A DNA stretch of 64,000 nt. Origin: Duganella sp. 1224 (lineage in GTDB: Bacteria > Pseudomonadota > Gammaproteobacteria > Burkholderiales > Burkholderiaceae_D). How positions within the stretch are numbered: position 1 is the first letter of the stretch; each line of letters opens with the position of its first letter. Shown here one piece after another: positions 16,226 to 25,059 of this stretch. Made by a program: the position numbers and the translations under genes. The DNA lies in NCBI RefSeq assembly GCF_013408245.1, contig NZ_JACBYS010000001.1:930001-994000 (forward strand), given 5' to 3'. Below the pieces are notes generated by a model, which was given only the letters and a program-made list of their open reading frames with translations, did not search any database and had not been told where the DNA came from.

Positions 16226-19057
16226 TCAGGCGGCGGCCGCGCGCAGGTCGGTGCAGGCTTTGTCCAGCGCCGCTTCCACGTCCGGCAGCATGTCGATCAC
16301 CTCCACCAGGTCGCCGGCGCTGGCGGCGGCCTCCATTTCCTGGCACAGCGAGTGCAGATGCGTCGAGTTCAGGTAGCCGGCGCTGCCCTTGAGCGCGTGG
16401 ATGGCCGCCGCCGCCGCGCCGCTGTTGCCGGCGACGACCGCCGCGCGCGCTGTCTCCAGCCGGCGCGGCGCCTCGTCCAGGAAGGCTTGCGTGATGCGCT
16501 GGATATGCTTGTGCGACAGCCCGGCCAGCGGCATGATGCGCACCGTGTCCGGGGCGGCGTCGGCCGGCGTCACGCCAAACTGCTCGTCCAGCGATTGCAG
16601 CCGCTCGGCCGTCAACTGCGCCGCGTCGGTGGGCCGCAGCGGCCGGCCGCGGCTCAGGTGCTGGGCGATGACTTTTTCCACCTGGTCGTACAGCAGCCGC
16701 TCGTCCACCGGCTTGCTGAGGAAGCCGTCCATGCCCACCGCCAGGTAGCGCGCGCGGTCATGGTCGCTGGCGTTGGCGGTCAGCGCGATGATCGGAATCG
16801 ACGGATCGAGCACGCGGTAGTCCTCGCTGCCGCCGGAACGGATCAGGCGCGTGGCCTGTTCGCCGTCCATCATCGGCATGCGGCCGTCCATCAGCACCAG
16901 GTCGTAGGCGGCGGTGCTCAGCGCGTGCAGCGCCTGCAGGCCGTTTTCGACGATGCGGATGTCGTGGCCCATGCCTTCCAGCAGCGTGCTGACGATGATC
17001 TGGTTGGTGCGCACGTCCTCCGCGCACAGCACCCGGAGGCGGTAGGCGTGGTGCTCCTTGCGCGGCAGCGCGGTGGCGTCGGCGGCCGGCGCCGCGCCCA
17101 GCGCCAGCGGCAGCGTGAAGCTGAAGGTGGAGCCGGCGCCGACCCGGCTGTCGGCGCTGATGGCGCCGCCCATCAGCTCCACCAGCTCCTTGCAGATGGC
17201 CAGACCGAGGCCGGTGCCGCCGTAGCGGCGCGTGGTCGAGTGGTCGGCCTGCTCGAATTTCTGGAACAGCCGCGGCAAGGTGTCGGCCGGGATGCCGGGA
17301 CCGGTGTCGCTGACGTTGAAGGTGACGCTGGCGTGGCCATCGGCCAGCAGCAGCGCCGAGGCGTCCAGCCGCACCTCGCCGCGGTCGGTGAACTTGATGG
17401 CGTTGCCCAGCAGGTTAAGCAGGATCTGGCGCAGCCGCGTGGGGTCGCCGCGCACGTAGCGCGGCAGGTCCAGCGCCAGGTCGGAGCGCAGCAGCAGGCT
17501 CTTGGCGTCGGCCTGCTGCTGCAGGATGCCGATGGCGTCGTCAATCAGCGCGATCAGGTCGAAGTCCACGGTTTCGATCGACAGGCGGCCGGCGTCGATC
17601 TTGGAGAAGTCGAGGATGTCGTTGAGGATGGCCAGCAGCGCTTCGCTGTTCTGCAGGCCGATGCGCAGGTACTCCTCGGTCCTGCCGCGCACCGATTGGT
17701 CGCGCATGGCGAACTTGATCATGCCGATGACGCCGGCCAGCGGCGTGCGGATGTCGTGGCTCATGGCCGACAGGAAGTCGATCCGGTGGCGGCTGACCAC
17801 TTCCGCATGTTCCTTGGCCTCGGTCAGTTCGGCGGTGCGCTCGTTGACCCGCTGTTCCAGGTTGTTGCGCAGCAGGCGGATCTGGTCGGCCAGCGCGAAC
17901 GCCAGCAGCACGCCGTCCAGCGTGCCGCCGAGGAGCGTGAACAGCTGGGCGTTGCTGACCAGCGCCGGGATCAGGCCGACGTTGGCCGGCAGGATGATCA
18001 GCCCCGGCACCATCAGCGCCACGAAGCCCAGCACGAAGAAACGCGCCGGATAGTAACCGCCGCGCCACACCACGATGCCGGTGGTCAGCGCCATCGTCAT
18101 CCAGATGGTGATGACGATGGTGGCGATGGTGTGCGCGTAGCTCAGCGCCAAGAAGCAGCTGGGCAGCGTGAGCAGCGGCAGCACGATGTTGACGCGGCTG
18201 AGCAGATACAGGCGTGGAGCGTTTTCCTTCAGCCGCAGGAAGGTGGTGTAGAACAGCGTGCTGAGCACCGGCAGCAGGAAGAACGGTACGTAGTGCCAGT
18301 GCAGGTCGTGCCACTCGAACAGGTCGGCCGCCAGGTGGAAGGTCATGCCCCAGGCCACCGCGTAGCACAGCACATACATCGAGTAGTACAGCGACGAGCG
18401 GTCGCGCGTGATCGAGTAGATGAAGAAGTTGAACACGGTGAGCGCCAGCAGCGCGCCCACCGAGCCGATAATCAGCACGTTTTCCTCGGCCACCAGTTGC
18501 TGGTAGGCGGTGCGCGGCAGCACCGAGAACACCGGCGTGCGCGCGTAGTAGGGACTGGAGAAGCGGATCAGCACCTGGTAGCGCTGGCCCGGCTGCAGGT
18601 CGACGTCCTTGCCGTAGTGGAGCAGATACGAATGCGGCTGGCGGTAGCCGGTCAGCATCTGGCGGATGCTGCCGTCCTCGCCGTAGATCTGGATGTCGAC
18701 CATGTCGATCAGCGTGTCGTTCGGATCGATCACCCAGTAAGGCTGGCGGCTGTCGTTGCGCAGTTCCGCGTACAGCCAGTAGCTGCCGCCCAGCAGATTG
18801 ACCTTGGACGCCGGCTTGAGCCTGGCCAGCATGGCCGGCAGGCCGGCGGCGTTGACCGGATAAGGTTCGCCATGGTCGGCAAACAGCTGGCCGGCCCTGG
18901 CCAGATCGACGCTGTCGCTGTTCAGGGCGATCGGTGTGGTGATGGTGGCGGCGCCGGCGTCGGCGTCGGCGTGAAAGCAGCAGCCCGCCAGCAGCAGGAG
19001 CAGGGCATAGTGGCGCAGGCATGCGGAAAGGCCAAGGATCTTGCTCGCTCTGCTCAT
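16226..19057 (-). CDS. 7TM hybrid histidine kinase with receiver and Hpt domains
   Basis: 943 residues. A signal sequence (1-33) is followed by a periplasmic 7TMR-DISM sensor-like region (about 45-185), then seven predicted membrane helices (about 192-390). The kinase core follows: HisKA with His434 in FLSAMSHDIRTPL, HATPase with NLLGNAIKFTDRG (N box) and DTGPGIP/GGTGLGL (G boxes). A receiver has Asp724 in LVLMDGRMPMMDG, and a C-terminal Hpt domain has His887 in HALKGSAGYLN. This is a complete His-Asp-His relay needing a separate final regulator, which is not encoded next to it. The gene starts 33 bp from the divergent LysE promoter region. Confidence 0.95.
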   Translation of the reverse strand: MSRASKILGLSACLRHYALLLLLAGCCFHADADAGAATITTPIALNSDSVDLARAGQLFADHGEPYPVNAAGLPAMLARLKPASKVNLLGGSYWLYAELRNDSRQPYWVIDPNDTLIDMVDIQIYGEDGSIRQMLTGYRQPHSYLLHYGKDVDLQPGQRYQVLIRFSSPYYARTPVFSVLPRTAYQQLVAEENVLIIGSVGALLALTVFNFFIYSITRDRSSLYYSMYVLCYAVAWGMTFHLAADLFEWHDLHWHYVPFFLLPVLSTLFYTTFLRLKENAPRLYLLSRVNIVLPLLTLPSCFLALSYAHTIATIVITIWMTMALTTGIVVWRGGYYPARFFVLGFVALMVPGLIILPANVGLIPALVSNAQLFTLLGGTLDGVLLAFALADQIRLLRNNLEQRVNERTAELTEAKEHAEVVSRHRIDFLSAMSHDIRTPLAGVIGMIKFAMRDQSVRGRTEEYLRIGLQNSEALLAILNDILDFSKIDAGRLSIETVDFDLIALIDDAIGILQQQADAKSLLLRSDLALDLPRYVRGDPTRLRQILLNLLGNAIKFTDRGEVRLDASALLLADGHASVTFNVSDTGPGIPADTLPRLFQKFEQADHSTTRRYGGTGLGLAICKELVELMGGAISADSRVGAGSTFSFTLPLALGAAPAADATALPRKEHHAYRLRVLCAEDVRTNQIIVSTLLEGMGHDIRIVENGLQALHALSTAAYDLVLMDGRMPMMDGEQATRLIRSGGSEDYRVLDPSIPIIALTANASDHDRARYLAVGMDGFLSKPVDERLLYDQVEKVIAQHLSRGRPLRPTDAAQLTAERLQSLDEQFGVTPADAAPDTVRIMPLAGLSHKHIQRITQAFLDEAPRRLETARAAVVAGNSGAAAAAIHALKGSAGYLNSTHLHSLCQEMEAAASAGDLVEVIDMLPDVEAALDKACTDLRAAAA

Positions 19058-19101
19058 TCGTGTTCCGTGCGCCGTCGTCCGTGAGGGATAGTGAGCTTCA
19101 T

Positions 19102-19132
19102 TTTAAACGAGAACTTGCCGCTTTGGTATGAT
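19102..19132 (+). promoter_or_regulatory. Candidate extended -10 promoter of the LysE gene
   Basis: TGG-TATGAT at 19124-19132 is an extended -10 element; the -35 is weak (TTTAAA at 19102-19107, 19-bp spacing). Transcription would begin near 19139, downstream of the in-frame GTG at 19091. That favours the TTG at 19160 as the LysE-family start. Confidence 0.4.
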
Positions 19133-19159
19133 GCTGACTTTGGGCAACAGGAAAATATC

Positions 19160-19789
19160 TTGCTAATCTCACCAGAACAGTTTGCCGGTTTCCTCGGCGC
19201 CGCCATGCTGATCACCATTTCGCCGGGGCCGGACAACCTGATGGTGCTGAGCGTGGGCATGACGCGCGGGCGGCGCCAGGGCATGGTGTTTGGCCTCGGC
19301 TGCGCGCTGGGCTGCCTGAGTCACACGCTGCTGGCGGCGCTGGGCGTGAGTGCGCTGATCAAGGCCTCGCCGCTGGCGTTTGGGGCCTTGAAGCTGCTCG
19401 GCGGCGCTTACCTGATCTGGCTTGGCATCGGCGCCTTGCGCAGCCGTGGCGGCGCGCGCGTGGAGGGTGGCGCCTTGCCGGATGAAAGCCTGGGCAGGCT
19501 GTTCACCAAGGGCTTGTTCGCTAACATGATCAATCCGAAAGTGGTGCTGTTCTTCCTGTCGTTCCTGCCGCAGTTTGTGGTGGCCGCGCGCGGCGACGCC
19601 GCGTGGCAGACCGCGCAACTGGGCGTGGTGTTCACGCTGCAGGCGGTACTGCTGTTTGGATTGCTGGGCTATTTTTCCGGCGCGGTGGGGGCCTGGATCA
19701 ACCGTACGCCGAGCGCCGGCAAGTGGATGGACCGGGTGGCCGGCGCGGTGTTCGTCGGCCTAGGCCTGCGGCTGATCATCGCCCGCTGA
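19160..19789 (+). CDS. LysE-family amino acid/metabolite exporter
   Basis: 209 residues from a TTG start, the usual length for RhtB/LysE exporters. The family N-terminus is clear (SPEQFAGFLGAAMLITISPGPDNLMV), with about six membrane helices and the conserved GFLVNxxNPK-like element as KGLFANMINPKVVLFF. These inner-membrane proteins export amino acids or homoserine lactones. A GTG at 19091 would add 23 hydrophilic residues, but the likely promoter lies between the two codons and AGGA sits about 8 nt before the TTG. A strong terminator follows at 19887. Confidence 0.87.
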   Translation: MLISPEQFAGFLGAAMLITISPGPDNLMVLSVGMTRGRRQGMVFGLGCALGCLSHTLLAALGVSALIKASPLAFGALKLLGGAYLIWLGIGALRSRGGARVEGGALPDESLGRLFTKGLFANMINPKVVLFFLSFLPQFVVAARGDAAWQTAQLGVVFTLQAVLLFGLLGYFSGAVGAWINRTPSAGKWMDRVAGAVFVGLGLRLIIAR

Positions 19790-19886
19790 AGAAATTTGGT
19801 GCGGGAGGACGCGATGTCATCATGGCGTCATGGTCGGCTGAGATACTGTCTTTGCTCTTTCAAGTCTCTCCCGATTTGAAACTTTT

Positions 19887-19922
19887 GCCCACGCACCATC
19901 GGAAGTGCGTGGGCTTTTTTTT
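19887..19922 (+). terminator. Rho-independent terminator after the LysE gene
   Basis: A perfect 10-bp stem GCCCACGCAC / GTGCGTGGGC (19887-19896 and 19905-19914) with an 8-nt loop, followed by eight T residues (19915-19922). It ends the plus-strand transcript and lies directly against the stop codon of the convergent YceI gene. Confidence 0.92.
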
Positions 19923-20637
19923 ATCTGGCGGTGAGGTCGAAGCGCAGTTCCATCTGGTCCTGCACGGACATGGCGCCGCCCATGACGGAGAAGGGCGTCA
20001 GGCCGAAATCGGTTTGCTTCAGGTTGACCGTGCCCTGGACGTTGATGACGCCATTTGCTTCACGCAGCGCCACCGGAATCGCCAGCGTGCGCGTGACGCC
20101 GTGCAGCGTGATGCCCACTTGCAGCGGCTGGCCGGCGGCCAGGCGCTCGGCGTGCACGGTCACGACGGGATAGCGGTCGGCGTCCAGCACCTTGGTCAGC
20201 ATGTTGTGGCGCGTGCCTTCGATGGCGTCGGCCGATGGCTGCTTTTCCAGCCCGGCGGCGCGGCGCAGGTCCGCTTCATCGATGTTCATCTGGTCCAGGC
20301 GGAACGTGAAATCGGCGCGATTGCGCGATGGCGAGACGGTGCCGCTGATGGCATGGCTGGCCACCACGTGATCGTGGCCCAGCCGCGCCAGGATGCCGCC
20401 GCGCCGCACGGTGGCGACGATCAGCGATTGCGCGCTATCGATGCGCAGCAGCGGGCCGGCGTCCGGCGCGGCCGGCGTGACGGGCCGTGGCGCGGATGGC
20501 GCGGCGGCGGGTGCCTTGGCGGCGGGCGCGGTCGCCGGCGCGCTGGCCGGTGGCGGCAGCGGCGTGCAGGCGCTCAGCGTCCACAGCGTCCACAGCGCGC
20601 ACAGTGTGGCGATCAGGTGGGATTTCAGATTCGTCAT
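19921..20637 (-). CDS. YceI-family lipoprotein
   Basis: 238 residues. The N-terminus is a lipoprotein signal with lipobox LSAC (Cys24 as the lipidated residue), then an Ala/Pro-rich linker (about 25-60), then a YceI-type lipocalin-like beta barrel (about 62-238). Family features: GHDHVVASHAISGTV near the start of the barrel, IEGTRHNMLTKVLDADRYP, VGITLHGVTRTL and FGLTPFSVMGGAMSVQDQ. YceI proteins bind isoprenoid or fatty-acid-like molecules in the periplasm; a lipidated form would be membrane-anchored. The ATG at 20637 is the start of the lipoprotein signal; the ribosome-binding site is weak. Confidence 0.88.
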   Translation of the reverse strand: MTNLKSHLIATLCALWTLWTLSACTPLPPPASAPATAPAAKAPAAAPSAPRPVTPAAPDAGPLLRIDSAQSLIVATVRRGGILARLGHDHVVASHAISGTVSPSRNRADFTFRLDQMNIDEADLRRAAGLEKQPSADAIEGTRHNMLTKVLDADRYPVVTVHAERLAAGQPLQVGITLHGVTRTLAIPVALREANGVINVQGTVNLKQTDFGLTPFSVMGGAMSVQDQMELRFDLTAR

Positions 20638-20779
20638 TTGGCCGTCATATTGTCCATTTATTATCGCTTCCGCTGGTGACAGCGTGCGCCTTCCGACTCC
20701 GGGCCCAAGACGGCGCGGATGTTCGCGGCGCATGGCTCAGCGGGCTGGCCGGTGGCCTTAAACACCGGCACCACCCCCA

Positions 20780-20989
20780 TTCTTAATGAACTCCTAAGCC
20801 TGCGCTTGCCGATCGGTGGCAAAGTAGCACCCATAGCGCGAGGCTAAGCCAAGCGCCAGGTTGCCGGACCTATTAAGCCCGGCACAAATTCAGTCCAGAC
20901 GACACCATAGTCGGCGGACATCCGGACATCCCCACGCTCTCGAGCGTTTTGCGACCAGCATCATCTTGCGATGACGCTGGTTTTTTTTT
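20780..20989 (+). ncRNA. Candidate small RNA ending at an orphan terminator
   Basis: The plus-strand terminator at 20954-20989 has no protein gene upstream on that strand, so a short non-coding transcript in this gap is the simplest explanation. The 5' end given is a guess; no strong promoter was found. It matches no RNA family I can recognise (not tRNA, tmRNA, or an SRP-type GGAAGCA core). Confidence 0.25.
20954..20989 (+). terminator. Orphan Rho-independent terminator
   Basis: Stem ACCAGCATCATC / GATGACGCTGGT (12 bp with one mismatch), loop TTGC, then nine T residues at 20981-20989. The orientation is plus strand. On the minus strand no T-tract follows the stem after the peptidase gene. 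Confidence 0.85.
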
Positions 20990-20991
20990 GC

Positions 20992-23646
20992 TTATACCGC
21001 GTGCTGTTTCAGCCAGTCGGTAATCTGCGGCAGGCGCTGGGTGCGCACCTTGATGCGGTACTCGATCGCCGAAATCGCCCGTTTGACGTCGCCCTGCGCC
21101 TCTGGCGGCAGATTGTCCTTGGCGTACGCCTGCAGCTTGCCGATCATCGCCGGATCGGCCGAACGGCGGCCTAGGCCCGGGAAGTAGCGGCTGCGCGAGG
21201 CGCCATCGACAATCTTTTCCACCTGCTCGCGGTGCGACAGGGCGTAGTCAAACGCCAGGTCCGGGTGGTTGCTGGCGACGTGGCTGATGATCGAGGCGCC
21301 GGCGGTGGCATCCGGTTCATCGGTCAGCGCCAGGTCCAGCGCGCGCTGGGCCAGCGCCTTGTCGCTGGCGGCGCCCAGCAGATCGTACAGCTGCGACTTG
21401 ATCAGGTTCGATTGCTCGGCCTTGGCGGCGGCGCGCAGCTGGTCCCAGGTCGCGACGTCTGCGTTGGCGGCGATCACGCCCAGAATCGGCTGGCGCAGCG
21501 CGGCCGGCATCGCCGATGGATCGGTGGCCGATGCGGCATAACGGCGGCGCGCCTCGGCGATCACGCCTTCGTCGCCCACTTCGCCCAGCGCCACAATCAG
21601 CGTCTCGCGCAGATTGGCCACCGGACCCGCTTCGTCCTTGGACGCTTCCCAGCCGATGCGCGCCAGCACCGGCGCCAGCTTGGCGCGCGCGAAGCGGTCC
21701 AGCGCCGCGCGCTGTTCCGGCTTGCCCTCGTAGCTGTCGTGCAGGCCGGCCAGCGTGCCGGCGATTTTCTGCCACACTTCCGGCGCGGCGTTGGCCGGCG
21801 CGTTGTTGGCCAGGTCCATGAAGCTCGACGCCGGCATCAGGCCGGCCAGGCCCATGGCCCAGCTTTCCGACAGCAGGCCCAGTTGGTCGATGGTCGACAT
21901 GCTGGCGAAGCTGCCGGCCAGCGCGCCGAAGGCCTTCGGCGTGTACAGCGTGCGGTAGTAGCCGGTCTGGTCGGCGTTGACCAGCACCGCGCCGCAACCC
22001 GGCAGCGTCAGCGAACCCTTGCCGCCGCTGACCAGCGTGCGCGCGCTGGCGTTGCCGATGGTCTGCGCGATCACCGGCACGCGCCAGCTCAATGGCTTCT
22101 TGTTGTCCTGGTCCTTGCTGAACTCACCCTGCGTCAGCTGGATGGTGGTCTTGCCGTTCTTGCAGACGGCGTCCGCCACGCGGATCAGCGGCACGCCCGG
22201 TTGCAGCGTGAAGTCGTGGGCGATGGCGGTGACCGGTTTGTGCGCGGCCTTTTCCACTTCGCGCCACAGGTCGTCCGACACCGTGTTGCCGTAGGCATGC
22301 TTGGCCATGTAGCTGCGCACGCCGGCGCGCCACGCATCTTCGCCCACATAGTTCTCCAGCATGCGGATCACCGATGCGCCCTTGCTGTAGGTGATGTTGT
22401 CGAACGCCTGGCTGGCTTGCTCCACGGTGGCGATGCGCTGCACCACCGGGTGGGTGGTGGCCAGCGCGTCCAGCTCCATCGCGCCTTCGCGGATGCCGAC
22501 GGTGCGCAGGTCCCAATTCCATTCCGGGTGCAGGCGGGTGGTGGTGCGGGTTTCCATCCAGGTGGCGAAGCCCTCGTTCAGCCACAGGTCGTCCCACCAC
22601 GCCATCGTCACCAGGTCGCCGAACCACTGGTGCGCCATTTCGTGCGCGGCCACCAGGAACGAGGCTTCCTTGTCCGACTGCGTCGCCACGCGCGGGTTCA
22701 GCAGGATCGAGTTTTCGAAGGTGAAGATGGCGCCCCAGTTTTCCATCGCGCTGAAGAACTGGCTGCGGCCCGGCGCGGCGATGTTGTCCAGTTTTGGCAG
22801 CGGATACTTCACGCCGAAGTAGTCGTTGTACTCTTTCAGCACGTCGCGCGACGAGTCCAGCGCAAACTGGGCCTGGCCCAGCGCGCCTTTCTGCGTGACC
22901 ACGCCCAGTTCCACGCCGTCCTGCACGGCGGTGGCGCGTTCGAATTCGCCCAGGCCGAAGAACAGCAGGTAGGTCGACATCTTGGGCGAAGTGGCAAAGC
23001 GCACCAGTTCGCGCCCGTCGGCCAGCTTGGTGGTGGAGGTCACCGGCATGTTGGACACCGCCATCTGGCCGGCCGGGATGGTGGCCTCCAGCGCGAAGGT
23101 GGCCTTGTAGAACGGCTCGTCCCACGACGGGATCATGCGGCGCGCGTCCGAGTTCTCGAACTGGGTGTACAGCGCGCGCTGCTTGGCGCCGCCGTTTTCA
23201 TAGTCCAGCGAGAACAGGCCGGAAGCCTGGGTGCCGATCACGCCGGTGTAGTCCAGCTTGAGCTGGTAGCTGCCCGGCTTGAGCGCGTCGGCAAAGTGGA
23301 AGGTGGCGGTCTGCTTGTCGTTGTCGACGTCGATCTTGCTGGCCGCTTGCGGCGCCTTGCCCGGACCGGCGCTGAGGGCGGCGGCGCTGAATTTCAGGTC
23401 GGCGGCGTTCAGGGTCAGGCTGCTGGTGGTTTGTTTGACATCGAGCGCGATCGTCACGGTGGCGCTGAAGCGGCTGTTGGCCGCGTCGGGCGTCAGCGAC
23501 AGGGCGTAGTGCGTCGGCACGGCCGTGCGCGGGAGCTGGGTGGTGACCTGCGCGGCTTTCGCGGCAGGTGCAGCGGCCAGGGTGGGGGCGCCGGCGGACA
23601 ATCCCAGCAGCGCCATGACGGCGAGCGAAATCAAACTGCGTTGCAT
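20992..23646 (-). CDS. Exported M1-family zinc aminopeptidase
   Basis: About 884 residues from ATG 23646, which has AAGGAA 6 nt upstream and begins a signal peptide (MQRSLISLAVMALLGLSAGA). M1 hallmarks: the exopeptidase motif SAMENWGAI (GAMEN type) and the zinc site HEMAHQWFGDLVT...NEGFATWME (HEXXH-18-E). A C-terminal ERAP1/PepN-like helical domain follows. It resembles periplasmic or secreted PepN-like aminopeptidases that trim N-terminal residues from peptides. It is divergent from the GST pair and has no partner genes. A second in-frame start 11 codons upstream lacks support. Confidence 0.95.
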   Translation of the reverse strand: MQRSLISLAVMALLGLSAGAPTLAAAPAAKAAQVTTQLPRTAVPTHYALSLTPDAANSRFSATVTIALDVKQTTSSLTLNAADLKFSAAALSAGPGKAPQAASKIDVDNDKQTATFHFADALKPGSYQLKLDYTGVIGTQASGLFSLDYENGGAKQRALYTQFENSDARRMIPSWDEPFYKATFALEATIPAGQMAVSNMPVTSTTKLADGRELVRFATSPKMSTYLLFFGLGEFERATAVQDGVELGVVTQKGALGQAQFALDSSRDVLKEYNDYFGVKYPLPKLDNIAAPGRSQFFSAMENWGAIFTFENSILLNPRVATQSDKEASFLVAAHEMAHQWFGDLVTMAWWDDLWLNEGFATWMETRTTTRLHPEWNWDLRTVGIREGAMELDALATTHPVVQRIATVEQASQAFDNITYSKGASVIRMLENYVGEDAWRAGVRSYMAKHAYGNTVSDDLWREVEKAAHKPVTAIAHDFTLQPGVPLIRVADAVCKNGKTTIQLTQGEFSKDQDNKKPLSWRVPVIAQTIGNASARTLVSGGKGSLTLPGCGAVLVNADQTGYYRTLYTPKAFGALAGSFASMSTIDQLGLLSESWAMGLAGLMPASSFMDLANNAPANAAPEVWQKIAGTLAGLHDSYEGKPEQRAALDRFARAKLAPVLARIGWEASKDEAGPVANLRETLIVALGEVGDEGVIAEARRRYAASATDPSAMPAALRQPILGVIAANADVATWDQLRAAAKAEQSNLIKSQLYDLLGAASDKALAQRALDLALTDEPDATAGASIISHVASNHPDLAFDYALSHREQVEKIVDGASRSRYFPGLGRRSADPAMIGKLQAYAKDNLPPEAQGDVKRAISAIEYRIKVRTQRLPQITDWLKQHAV

Positions 23647-23766
23647 GCTTTTCCTTTGAAATGTTGGCCTTTTGGGCAAGCGTGCAATCTACGGCGAAGC
23701 GCGGGCGCTGTCAAATCCCAAATGGGATTATGATCTGGCTACGTTCACCAGGCAAAAGGCACAGAC

Positions 23767-24435
23767 ATGATCGATTTGTACACAGCGGCCACTCCCAACG
23801 GCCACAAAGTCTCCATCGCGCTGGAAGAGCTGGAGCTGACTTACACGCTGCACACGCTGGACCTGATGGCCGGCGAGCAGAAGCAACCCTGGTTCCTGGC
23901 GATCAATCCCAACGGCCGCATCCCGGCCATTGTCGACCGCGCCGAGGACAATTTCGCCGTGTTCGAGTCCGGCGCCATCCTGATCTACCTGGCCGAGAAG
24001 ACCGGCGAGTTGATGCCCACCGATGCCAGGGGCCGCTCGCAGGTGCTGCAATGGCTGATGTTCCAGATGGGCGGCATCGGCCCGATGATGGGGCAGGCCA
24101 ATGTGTTCCACCGCTATTTCCCGGAGAAGATCCAGCCGGCCATCGACCGTTATCAGGGCGAGAGCAAGCGCCTGTTGCGCGTGCTGGACGCGCACCTGGC
24201 GCAACACGAGTACCTGGCCGGCGAGTATTCGATCGCCGACATCGCCAACTGGGCCTGGGTGCACACCCACGAGTGGTCCGGCGTGACGGTCGACGATCTG
24301 CCGCATCTGCAACGCTGGCTGGCGGCGATCGCCGCGCGGCCGGCCGTGCAGCGCGGGATTCTGCTGCCGCCGCGCGCCGAGCGTCCCAACCCGACCACCG
24401 CCAGCAGCATGCTGGAACGGGGCCAGTCGCGATGA
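23767..24435 (+). CDS. Glutathione S-transferase, Nu-class/YfcG-like
   Basis: 222 residues: an N-terminal thioredoxin-like domain beginning [19 protein letters not shown], the TPN-GHK pattern of YfcG/YghU disulfide-bond reductases, with the glutathione-contacting [14 protein letters not shown]; and a C-terminal helical domain with [13 protein letters not shown]. These enzymes use glutathione for disulfide reduction or peroxide detoxification in the cytoplasm. The stop overlaps the next GST start as ATGA, so both are co-translated. Confidence 0.93.
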   Translation: MIDLYTAATPNGHKVSIALEELELTYTLHTLDLMAGEQKQPWFLAINPNGRIPAIVDRAEDNFAVFESGAILIYLAEKTGELMPTDARGRSQVLQWLMFQMGGIGPMMGQANVFHRYFPEKIQPAIDRYQGESKRLLRVLDAHLAQHEYLAGEYSIADIANWAWVHTHEWSGVTVDDLPHLQRWLAAIAARPAVQRGILLPPRAERPNPTTASSMLERGQSR

Positions 24436-25052
24436 AGCTCTACACCGCCGCGCGGGCGCCGAATCCGCGCCGGGTGGCCATGTTCATCGCCGAAAAGGGC
24501 ATTGCCGGCATCGAGCAGGTGCAGATTGACCTGGGCGCCGGGCAGCATCGCAGCGCCGAGTACCTGGCGCGCAATCCGCTGGGCCGGGTGCCGGCGCTGG
24601 AGCTGGACGATGGCCGCGTGCTGTGCGAGACGCGCGCCATCTGCACCTGGCTGGAAGGGTATGCGCCCGAGCCCAACCTGATGGGCGAGGGCTACGACGA
24701 GCGGGCCTTTATCGAGATGGCGGACCGGCGCGTGGAGCTGCACCTGTTTCTCGGCGCCGCCAACGCGATCCGGCATGTGCATCCCGGCCTGGCGGCGCTG
24801 GAGCAGCCGCAGTTTCCCGACTATGGCGCGGCGCAGGCGGAAAAGATGCGCGACATCGCGCGCTGGCTGGACCAGGCCTTGGCCGCGCAGCCGTTTGTGG
24901 CGGGGCAGCGCTTCACCATTGCCGACATCACGGCGTTTTGCGCGCTGGAGTTCGCGCGCGGGCTGATGAAATTCCGTCCGGGGCAGGAGGGCATGGCCCA
25001 CCTGCAGTCGTGGCGCGACCGCATCGCCGAACGGCCCAGCGCCGCTTGCTGA
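24432..25052 (+). CDS. Glutathione S-transferase family protein
   Basis: 206 residues, a second and sequence-distinct GST overlapping the previous gene by 4 bp. N-terminal thioredoxin fold with [28 protein letters not shown] (cis-Pro and Glu-Thr glutathione contacts) and a C-terminal helical domain with [15 protein letters not shown]. Only about a third of the positions look shared with its neighbour, so this is not a recent duplication. It converges on the CheR-like gene with a 7-bp gap. Substrate unknown. Confidence 0.92.
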   Translation: MKLYTAARAPNPRRVAMFIAEKGIAGIEQVQIDLGAGQHRSAEYLARNPLGRVPALELDDGRVLCETRAICTWLEGYAPEPNLMGEGYDERAFIEMADRRVELHLFLGAANAIRHVHPGLAALEQPQFPDYGAAQAEKMRDIARWLDQALAAQPFVAGQRFTIADITAFCALEFARGLMKFRPGQEGMAHLQSWRDRIAERPSAAC

Positions 25053-25059
25053 CGGCGGG

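Larger units (their letters stand above)
20638..20991. other. 354-bp gene-free region
   Basis: No convincing reading frame occurs between the start of the YceI gene and the end of the M1 peptidase gene, which share the minus strand. The first ~120 bp should hold the YceI promoter. A clear plus-strand terminator stands at 20954 with no plus-strand gene before it. Upstream of it TTGCCG-like hexamers occur at about 20806 and 20861, but none pairs with a convincing -10. Confidence 0.6.

Noticed and set aside
16046..19084. Long open frame on the plus strand opposite the 7TM hybrid kinase
   Set aside because: Antisense to a gene with complete kinase, receiver and Hpt motifs, and it would read through the palindromic repeat.
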